From: Reticulascus tulasneorum
Taxonomy: Eukaryota > Ascomycota > Sordariomycetes > Glomerellales > Reticulascaceae
Reading direction: 5' to 3'
Assembly (NCBI GenBank): GCA_001557505.1
Contig: LSAX01000006.1
Coordinates: 3,472,001-3,536,000 of the forward strand
DNA: 64,000 nt
Part shown: positions 56,313 through 64,000 of the stretch, piece after piece
Numbering within the stretch: the first letter of the stretch is position 1
How the letters are laid out: the number at the start of each line of letters is the position of its first letter
The notes under the pieces: model-generated
Told to the model about the DNA's origin: nothing
What the model saw: the letters and a program-made list of their open reading frames with translations, nothing else
Database searches by the model: none
Made by a program: the position numbers and the translations under genes

Positions 56313-57016
56313 TTGATCGAGTACAGTTTGCGACAACAAACACACGCATCCTTATCAGAATAAGTATGGACGTCTTGGCGCTTGCCATTTTATACATGAA
56401 TGAGCTCTTGGAATCGACTTTGTGGTTCACGGTTCAGGTGCTGATTGTTGAAACATTGTCGCGATATTGCACGAGCTTGTGACTAGGTAGGTCAGGGGCC
56501 AGGAATACCAGATGATCACTAATTAGGGGCAAAAAGTGTCTCAGAGAGCCTTCAAGCACGACACAACAAATCTTCAAGTGGTCAATCTGTCAATTATTTC
56601 CAAGTCGGGGCTCCGTAGCCACTAGAGACGCCCGTTGTCAGATTCCCTTCACTCTAGCCACGCCCCAGGCTGCGGTGCTTGTCAACATGATATCTCAAGG
56701 TAGCCATATCATAACCAATATGCGCCACATTCTCCATCCAGAATTCCGCAACCCACCCTGACTTTGGCAGGAATATCTGGATCTATGGTATAAAGAACGA
56801 CGGGGCCATTGTTACATTGTTACAGCTTCACAGAAATATGCTAGATTCTATAAATACATGAAATCTCTACTGACCAACACAAGCGACCGCCGATGATGTA
56901 TTCCAGACGCTTAAATGTCTCCACAACACGCCAGCGGAGCCAGGAGCTGCACGAAGGCAGTTGTTGAAGCAGCCACTGGTGACAAACACTTGGTGAAAAG
57001 AGGCAGATCGAAAAGC
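56313..57016. other. Intergenic stretch
   Basis: No gene recognised. Holds the promoter of the membrane-protein gene and the 3' flank of the CCNDBP1-like gene. Confidence 0.5.
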
Positions 57017-58159
57017 TTAGCCTTTCTTAATCTGCACCTGGAACTTCTCTGCCCAGTCCGTGAATTCGTCCCGTTGCGCCTCCCAAGGCTGCATCAATAA
57101 CTCAGAAAGAGCGAACACGTCGAAGAAGCTTTGATCCATGACTCGGTCAATCTCCTGTGGCGACAACTCGTAGAACGCGCCTGCGAGTTCATCGAAGCGG
57201 GAAGGGAGCATCTTAAGAACTCGCATTACTTCGTCGAGTCTTTGTGGAATGGCGGAAGATGATTTGGCGGGTAGTTGTGGCAGTACCTTCAACCTCCGCT
57301 TGATAATGGCTTGACAGAGCAGCGTGGTAAGTCGCAGCCGCTTGAGACAAGAATCCAGTCTGTCCCGTATCCGATCAGGGTCTGCGTGAGGGATGCTGCG
57401 ATGCGAGTCCATCAAATCATCAATCATCTCTTGTGTCGAGATATGCATTGAGCCTAGACCAGAGTCCAAGTCCTCCGTGTCATCTCCCCCTTCATTTTCA
57501 TCGTCGTCGGCGCTCTCCTCTGCCCATTCTTTCAGCTCCTCCATTACATCCTTCAGAGTATCTCGATATTCCTCTACCTTCTTCACGAAGCAGCCGGCGA
57601 CGCCAGCCTTGGAGAACCGAACTACCTCATCGCACGCTGCCCATATGACACCGGTTGCGATAATGCTTCCCTTGCCGGGAGTAAATGCTGACCCATTCTT
57701 CTGGGCGGCAGAAAGCATCTTGCCATCTTTCGGTATCTTCTGTATTAGCTCACGAAGCTCCTTTAGAACTGTATAGCACCTCCATGCCAGATCTCTGCGA
57801 AATGTTGCCGTATATCTGGCTGCTTCGCAAGATTGAACCGCTGATGTAAGGCCGGGAATCGGTCCGGTCACAAGTTCTCGCAGGACCTTGCTGATTGCGG
57901 ACGGGGTGAACGGTTCATTGATGATCAAGACTGATATCTTGGTCGAGTGAGCTTTAATTAGCGAGGCAGAGTCATGTGCGACTGAAAGTGAATCGACTGG
58001 GACAGTGGACTGTGGCTGGGAGCTGGGTGATGAATCGGCCTGGTCCTTGTCCGTGTTAATGTCGTGGAGGACGGCTTCGAGTTGTTGTAGGAGGGATATT
58101 GCAGTCGCCGCCAAAGCATTTAGAGCATCAACAGAGCCGTCTAGACTTCCTGAAGACAT
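57017..58159 (-). CDS. Cyclin-D1-binding protein 1-like (GCIP family) protein
   Basis: A single minus-strand exon of 380 residues. The N-terminal third is mainly helical (VDALNALAATAISLLQQLEA), with the typical ELVTGPIPGLTSAVQSCEA, and GVIWAACDEVVRFSKAGVAG near residues 165-185. Another helical half follows after an acidic linker (ADDDENEGGDDTEDLDSG) and ends QPWEAQRDEFTDWAEKFQVQ. This order matches the GCIP/CCNDBP1 fold, a vinculin/alpha-catenin-like helical bundle. In animals CCNDBP1 binds cyclin D and helix-loop-helix factors. The fungal homologue has no proven role. Its start lies 399 bp from the start of the glucosidase II beta gene, which is divergently transcribed. Confidence 0.88.
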   Translation of the reverse strand: MSSGSLDGSVDALNALAATAISLLQQLEAVLHDINTDKDQADSSPSSQPQSTVPVDSLSVAHDSASLIKAHSTKISVLIINEPFTPSAISKVLRELVTGPIPGLTSAVQSCEAARYTATFRRDLAWRCYTVLKELRELIQKIPKDGKMLSAAQKNGSAFTPGKGSIIATGVIWAACDEVVRFSKAGVAGCFVKKVEEYRDTLKDVMEELKEWAEESADDDENEGGDDTEDLDSGLGSMHISTQEMIDDLMDSHRSIPHADPDRIRDRLDSCLKRLRLTTLLCQAIIKRRLKVLPQLPAKSSSAIPQRLDEVMRVLKMLPSRFDELAGAFYELSPQEIDRVMDQSFFDVFALSELLMQPWEAQRDEFTDWAEKFQVQIKKG

Positions 58160-58558
58160 CCTGACGTGTGGTTATGCGAAGTCAAGACCCTGACGTTTGC
58201 CGACTCAAGGAGGAGGGAATCTGCCACCCTTCGTGTGCTGTTTGATTCAAAACTCAGCTCAGGTCTTCGTGGGAAAAAAAATGCCCCGCGATATGGAGGG
58301 GCAGCTTGGCGCCTCACCACTTGCCTTGGCAGCCCCCACAACGGGTAAGTACCTCGATACTTCGGATGTTTGCGCTAGCACGTGACTGCCCCTGCAGGAG
58401 GCGGGTCGAGCGTCGGAGTACCTCAGGCGCTACGATCCTGGCGTTTTGGATGAGCTGGAGCTTTCAAGTTTCTGGAGATCCGGCCAAGTCACCCAAGTCT
58501 CTCTCCCCAGCATACTACGCTCTCCCAATTAGATGACGGAAAAACGTCAACAATCATA
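58160..58558. promoter_or_regulatory. Divergent promoter between the CCNDBP1-like and glucosidase II beta genes
   Basis: The 399 bp between the two divergent start codons must serve both genes. No clear TATA box was found. The CACGTGAC string at about 58379 is a possible E-box-type bHLH site. Confidence 0.35.
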
Positions 58559-60409
58559 ATGCGGCAAAGACACTCATTGGTGCTCTTTAGCACTTTGATT
58601 TCTTTAGAATCCATTGGTGCTGCAAGCTTGCCACGAGGTGTTGGCCCAGAGTGTCAGTCTCCCACAATTTCTTCCCCTTTTTCATCGTTCTTGAGCTTGA
58701 GACTCGGATATCAGAGAGACCCGATACAAGGTTTTGGTATTGGACTAGTCCGTTGTCTAACATCATACTCCTAGTCGTGAAATTTTACGAAGCAAAGAGC
58801 ACATTCTCATGCATTGGCCATCCCGAGATCAAACTGAGCACCACACAGCTCAACGATAACAGCTGTGATTGTCCAGATGGCTCCGACGAACCTGGAACAG
58901 CTGCATGCGCCTATCTTGATACGCTATCCCCTCCCCAGCCTCTTCCTGGCTCTCTAAGTGGTACCACGAATACCTCTAATGCGTTACCCGGCTTCTGGTG
59001 CTCCAATGCTGGACATATCGGCGCTTACGTGCCCTTCCTTTACGTCAATGACGGAGTCTGTGACTACGATATTTGCTGCGACGGCACTGAGGAATATGGT
59101 GGCGTCGGAGGCATCAAGTGTCTGAATAAATGCGCGGAGATTGGCAAGGAATTCCGGCGCGTGGAGGAGGAGCGTAAGAAGGCGCTGGAGAAAGCTGCCA
59201 AGAAACGCAAGACAATGGCTAAAGAGTCTCGAGAACTTCAAAGGCGTGTTGAGGCTAAGATCTCGACCCTGAAGGGGGAAATCAAGGCGCTTCAAGTCAA
59301 AAAGGAAGAGCTTGAGAAGAAGTACGCGGAGGTCGAGCGCCAGGAGAAAGGCAAGGTTGTTAAGAACGAAGGCGTGGGTGGCAAGATTGGTGTTCTTCTT
59401 GGCATAGCTAAGTCGCGCGTCACTGAACTTCGGGATACTCTCGACAGGGTTGTGGGACAGCGTGACGACCTCGAGGATAGGGTCGAAGAGCTTGAGGGCA
59501 TCCTGCGAAAGTTCAAAGAAGAGTACAACCCCAACTTCAATGATGAGGGCGTCAAGCAAGCGGTCAAGTCATGGGAAGACTATGCCGCTAAGTTGGGAAC
59601 TGAGCCCGCGTCCGAGGTTGACGAGAACGATCTCACTGAGATACTCAAGGAGGAGTCGATCAACTGGAAGGAATTTGAGGAGGAACAGACATCTGATACC
59701 GATATCCGTAAGTCGCAACTCATCTTTCAAAGCCCTGGGATTCTTGCTAAACTATCTAGTATACAACTTGGAGGCATATCTCCCGGATTCTCTACGCGAC
59801 TACATCCACGGAAAGCTGGTCACCCTCCGCGTTTGGATGATTGAGAACGGTGTTCTAGCCGACAACCAGAAACCTGGTGCTGAGTCCGTTTTAGTTGTTT
59901 CAGCGCGTGAAGCCAAAGACGCTGCTGCTAGCGAGCTCGCCTCGAAGGAGCGTGCGCTCAGCGACGAGGAAAAAGACCTCGAAAAAGACTATGGCACTGA
60001 CGGCATCTTTAGAGCACTGAAGGACAAATGTGTTAGCACCGACGCGGGTGAGTACGAATACGAACTCTGTTGGTTGGACAAGACAAGCCAGAAGTCCAAG
60101 AAAGGACATGGCAACACAAACATGGGCAACTTCGTCCGAATCGACAAGGAGATGGCAGACGATGAAGAGCGCCTTGATGGGAAGAGTTTAGGTAAAGGGA
60201 TGCGCATGGTGCTGCGATACGAGAATGGCCAGGGATGTTGGAACGGTCCTCAGAGGCGAACTGATGTGTGGCTCGCCTGCAGCGAGACCGAGGAGTTGTG
60301 GAAGGTGAGCGAGTCGGAGAAGTGCGTGTACAAAATGGAGGTTGGTACGCCTGCTGCCTGCGATGAAATATTGGAACCGCCACAGCCCAAGGGCAAGGAT
60401 GAATTGTAG
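58559..60409 (+). CDS. Glucosidase II beta subunit (PRKCSH/hepatocystin homologue)
   Basis: Three exons, 58559-58652, 58775-59707 and 59760-60409, give 558 residues. Introns of 122 and 52 nt have clean signals. A signal peptide (LVLFSTLISLESIGAA) is followed by RGVGPEF, typical of the family. An LDLa-like Cys/acidic region has CDCPDGSDEPGTAAC, then WCSNAGHIG and DYDICCDGTEE. A long coiled coil (EFRRVEEERKKALEKAAKK to about residue 320) follows, then the C-terminal MRH domain with YEYELCWLDKTSQKSKKG and QGCWNGPQRRTDVWLACSET, the mannose-binding part. The last residues are KDEL, the ER-retention signal. The protein holds the catalytic alpha subunit in the ER and helps trim glucose from N-glycans. 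All expected parts are present. Confidence 0.96.
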
Positions 60410-60630
60410 ACATATCTAGTACCAGTAACCGCATACGGAGGACACGAAGAGTGATAGGTCGATTTCGGTCACCTCACCCAGGCTTAACAAGAAGAAAAAG
60501 ACACTGTTTAGTCGTTCGTTTATGATTTGCATTTACACCGTAACACCACAGAGAGCTTTCAGGACTGGCAGCACTGAAATAATCGATGCATGGGGTATCT
60601 CCTAGGTGTAATACGAACGACCGCGCTCGG

Positions 60631-61467
60631 TCAAACTCTGGGTGCCGCCAGCTTCCGTCGCTTGTTCATCTCCTGTTGCTCGGCTAACACTTTAGCGGTC
60701 AGAGACGCCGCCAGAGCATTGTTGATGCCACTAATCCTGCTCGAGGCAGTCTTCTTTGCCATCTCGCCACCATCCGCGGTTCTTTGCTTTGCAGCTGCAT
60801 CACCGTTGCGTTGGTTCTTCTCTTCGTCGGCCTTCCGCTTCTTCTTCCCAACCGACTTGTCTTTCTTGAGGCTATGCGTAAGGCCATCTGCCTTCAAGTC
60901 CTCCAATCTTCTTAGCAGCCTATTGGTATCTACGTCCTCAGTAGGCAGAATTGGTATCACATTTTCGGCCTTAAACGGCTCGTTGCACTCTGGACAAGTC
61001 TCCTCCTGTATTTCCTTGATCGCAACATCGGCAAACACATGACCGCATGGGACGAGGTACACGGACTTTATTCCCGGACCCAACTCTTTCAAAGAAACCG
61101 GACAGGCCCATATGCCTTTCCCCTTTGTCCCCGGTGGTGTATATCGCTTGAACTGCAGCTTAACAATATCTCGAAGGGATTTGATGCCTGTCGAGGCGAA
61201 GGACGCCTCTTGCGATTCGGCAGATGGAGAGGTGTTATCGTCGGTGGGCATGAGATTCTTGAGGACGGATTCGTAGTTGTAGAGTCGACCCCGCCAGTCT
61301 GAGACCACGTTCTCCAGATCGAGAGGCTGCGTCGTCAGGGGGTCGGTGGTCCAGGCATGTCCCAGAGACTCAAATGCAGTAGCCTTGAGCTCGCTCACTG
61401 TCGGCGCACGCGCAGAATTTTTGACCAACTCACGGCGCTTAGGAATGGACCCTCCATCGTTTCCCAT
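60631..61467 (-). CDS. rtf2: Replication termination factor 2 (Rtf2) homologue
   Basis: A single minus-strand exon of 278 residues. MGNDGGSIPKRRELV at the start and LGHAWTTDPLTTQPL are standard for Rtf2. The C2HC2-type RING-like domain carries Cys122, Cys141, His143, Cys158 and Cys161 (ACPVSLKELG, LVPCGHVFAD, CPECNEPF). A basic, Lys-rich tail (GKKKRKADEEKNQRN) is probably nuclear localisation. In fission yeast Rtf2 stabilises arrested replication forks at RTS1, and human RTF2 acts at stalled forks. Here it is read as nuclear with the same role. It ends head-to-head with the TOR promoter region. No anomaly. Confidence 0.95.
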   Translation of the reverse strand: MGNDGGSIPKRRELVKNSARAPTVSELKATAFESLGHAWTTDPLTTQPLDLENVVSDWRGRLYNYESVLKNLMPTDDNTSPSAESQEASFASTGIKSLRDIVKLQFKRYTPPGTKGKGIWACPVSLKELGPGIKSVYLVPCGHVFADVAIKEIQEETCPECNEPFKAENVIPILPTEDVDTNRLLRRLEDLKADGLTHSLKKDKSVGKKKRKADEEKNQRNGDAAAKQRTADGGEMAKKTASSRISGINNALAASLTAKVLAEQQEMNKRRKLAAPRV

Positions 61468-62307
61468 CGTGTGCGATTCGACCCGAAGATGTTGAGTGTG
61501 GTGGCGATCGCGAGTTAGGGGCCTCGAAGCTGCGAAATTGCGTGGGTGGGTGCAGTTTGGCCCAGCTGTGAAACACTGCGCACGTGATAATATCGGTAAC
61601 AGCTTTGAATCCTAAAGTTAGGAATCACTGCTGGGGTTGAACTAATAGGCCAGTGTCTGGTGGCGAAGCTGGAATTCCTAAATCACAAGTACCCAGATTG
61701 GCGTAGAGCCTCCACCAGTCACGATAAGATAAAGATGTTGGAGCTAATTAATACTACGTACAAAACTAATTAGAGGGGGTGACTGCCTTTCTAGGTGCTT
61801 ACTGGTAGGCACGAAAAGAATAAGGTAGTAGCTCTTCGGCAAGCAACCATTAAAAGTAACACTGTGCAGCCACTCAGTAGTCTGGCCTCACAATTGCTTC
61901 AAAAAAGATACTTTGCACTGTGCTGTTACCTCACTTTATGCAAGCCTTCGAAACCTACTTACCCCAGCTGTCGCACCTCCCTCCATCTTCAGTGTCTTGA
62001 AATTCAGCCTCGTGGAGTTGGCAACCCTCATCTTCACATTCAAGATCGCACCGTCGAGCAGTTCAATTCCTCACTTTGCAGTGTGAACTATAACTCAAGT
62101 ACTCAGGTCCGGTACTCTCTTACTTTTGCCAAGCCGAATTCCACTCCCCGCGACTTCAAAACCTCCCATCAACCGTTTCATTCAAGCAAGCTACAACCGT
62201 CCGAATTCACCCTTGCGAAGAAGCTACCCCACGATCGCATGAGCCGCCAGTAGATGTTTGTGACAGCTTGATATAGGCTGCTCCTGGTGCGCCAGTGGTA
62301 GGGGAAG
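61468..62307. promoter_or_regulatory. Divergent promoter and long leader between rtf2 and tor
   Basis: 840 bp between the divergent start codons. A 152-codon plus-strand frame starts at 61795 and ends at 62253, 54 bp before the TOR ATG. It has no family motif and may be an upstream ORF in the TOR leader or noise. No TATA box recognised. Confidence 0.4.
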
Positions 62308-64000
62308 ATGGCGACACAACAGCAGATCGCTCTCGAGCGACTCGACATAATTACTCGGGATCTCAGGTCAAGGTTTGACTTCCCAGGATGCGGCACCCCG
62401 TGCGCAACGGCTGACTCTCCCTAGGCTCTCGGATGACGTGCGAAAGCGAGCTGCTCTTCAACTGCAAAACTTGGTGCTGGTGTGTCATCGAGGTAAGTCA
62501 ACTGTTAGAGTGCCTGCCACTTGATTTTGTACTGATGTCCCGTGGACAGACCTACCGCAAGACCAGTTCAACATCATATACACCGCAGTCAATAACAGGA
62601 TAACCCAGCTCATTGCCCATGGAAGCGACTCCTCTGAACGGCTCGGTGGTGTCTACGCCCTTGATGCCCTCGTCGACTTTGAGGTTTCCGACCAGGCGAC
62701 CAAATACGCACGGTTTCTACAAAATCTCAAGACTGTCCTGCGAGGCAAGGACATAAATCCGATGCAGGCTGCCGCTGTCACCCTGGGGAAGATGTGCCGG
62801 CCAGGAGGGTCGATGATAAGCGAGCTGGTGGAGTCTGAAACGCAAATGGCTCTTGAATGGCTGCAGAATGAAAGAGTAGAGGAACGACGTTACAGTGCAG
62901 CGCTCGTTCTCCGTGAACTTGCGAGACAGGCTCCGACCCTGATGTACTCGTATGTCGGATTAGTCTTGGATCTCATATGGAATAGTCTTCGAGACAACCG
63001 ACAGCTTATCCGGGCTACGTCCGCCGAAACGGTGGCTGCCTGCTTCAGGATCATTCGTGAGAGAGATCAAGAGTTGAAGCAAACCTGGATGGAGAAAGCT
63101 TACGCGGAGCTTCTCAGAGGGCTTCAAAATGGCACCATCGAGTATATCCATGCATCGCTGCTAATGTTGAAGGAACTTCTTGAACAGGGAGGGATGTTCA
63201 TGCAGGAACACTACCAGGAAGCCTGCGAAATTGTCTTCAAGCACAAAGATCACCGAGATCCCACCATTCGAAAGACCGTGGTACTTCTAATTCCCGATCT
63301 CGCAAGCTATTCACCCGCCGAATTCGACCGCAGCTATCTTCATAAGTTCATGGTCTACCTTTCCGGGATGCTGAAGAAAGAAAAGGAGCGAAATGATGCG
63401 TTCCTTGCTATTGGCAATATCGCAAACTCTGTGAAGAGTGCAATTGCGCCTTATCTCGATGGGGTCTTGATTTATGTTCGAGATGGCCTCAGCCTACAGT
63501 CTCGGAAGCGAGGCTCTGTCGATGCCGTCTTCGAGTGCATCAGTCGGCTTGCTGTTGCCGTCGGCCAAACTCTCAGTAAATACATGGAGGCATTGCTGGA
63601 TCCCATATTTGCGTGTGACCTCACTCCCAAGCTGACGCAAGCTCTTGTCGACATGGCCTTCTACATTGAGCCTGTCAAGGACACCATTCAGAATAGGCTG
63701 CTGGACATGCTCAGCATGGTCCTCTGCGGAGAGCCTTTCAAGCCGCTTGGTGCGCCTCATCCCAATACTCTCACTTCTGTTCCCATCGTTACCAAGGACG
63801 CCAAAGATCCCCAGGCATATGAAAATCGCAAGGCCGAGGTCAAGCTTGCTTTGAACACTCTTGGCAGCTTTGACTTTTCAGGTAAATGGAACTCCCAATA
63901 GCACTCTTGATTCCCACGAGGCACAGCTCACGACAGCTCTCCTTGTGGTCAACTGTCCTATTCTCAACTGGTTACACAAATGCGCAGAAGCTGACAATTT
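62308..64000 (+). CDS. tor: Target of rapamycin (TOR) kinase, N-terminal 486 residues (runs off right edge)
   Basis: Three exons lie in the window: 62308-62366, 62425-62492 and 62550-63881, then a donor GTAAAT at 63882 begins an intron that continues past 64000. The chain begins MATQQQIALERLDIITRDLR and has the conserved TOR opening RKRAALQLQNLV and SDSSERLGGVYALDALVDFE, followed by HEAT repeats. RRYSAALVLRELARQAPTL, RDPTIRKTVVLLIPDLASYS and LALNTLGSFDFSG are characteristic landmarks of TOR. The FAT, FRB, kinase and FATC domains lie outside. TOR kinase is the core of TORC1 (and TORC2) and controls growth with nutrient supply. The intron after FDFSG splits a Gly codon; the expected next residues are not in the window. 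Confidence 0.95.

Overview
The window is nuclear DNA of a filamentous ascomycete (Pezizomycotina). The evidence is a set of short spliceosomal introns (about 44-260 nt, mostly 50-140) with GTRNGT donors, CTRAC-like branch sites and YAG acceptors. The gene families agree: HET-NACHT, Zn2Cys6 factor, LaeA-like methyltransferase, DUF3176 and DUF7136 proteins. Short palindromic ACCTAAGGT/CCTAGGTA motifs are scattered between genes. I could not decide the class (Leotiomycetes, Sordariomycetes, Eurotiomycetes or a relative). I joined exons by hand from splice signals, reading frame and family motifs.

Left part (1-31 kb): a HET-NACHT NLR-type gene runs off the left edge on the minus strand, followed by a broken kinesin motor fragment. 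Next come an 829-aa protein with a BTB-like segment, a TMEM135-like membrane protein, a calcineurin-like phosphoesterase, a Zn2Cys6 transcription factor facing a short-chain dehydrogenase-like protein that lacks the usual catalytic Tyr, and an F-box-like/DUF7730-type protein. A gene-poor 3.3-kb stretch leads to a 1445-aa six-exon protein of unknown function. A Pex23/Pex24-type peroxin with a dysferlin domain and a small four-helix membrane protein follow.

Middle part (31-55 kb, accessory in character): a small tail-anchored-like protein, a LaeA-like methyltransferase split into eight exons (two of them 23 and 19 nt), an unknown 330-aa protein, a DUF3176 membrane protein, and a DUF7136 GPI-type surface protein. 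Then come a secreted glucose/sorbosone-dehydrogenase-fold protein whose expected active-site residues are changed, a 1271-aa adenylation-carrier-condensation (A-T-C) enzyme, a 3.1-kb gap with coding-like debris, a CYP52-clan-like P450 and a GrpB/UPF0157 protein. The A-T-C enzyme and P450 together look like the core of a small acyl-derived metabolite locus. The sugar-dehydrogenase-like protein and GrpB protein are possible accessories. This grouping is inference.

Right part (55-64 kb, housekeeping): a membrane protein of unknown function, a cyclin-D1-binding-protein-1-like protein, glucosidase II beta subunit ending in KDEL, the replication termination factor Rtf2 homologue, and the first 486 residues of the TOR kinase, which runs off the right edge. 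No rRNA, tRNA, CRISPR array or intact transposon was recognised.
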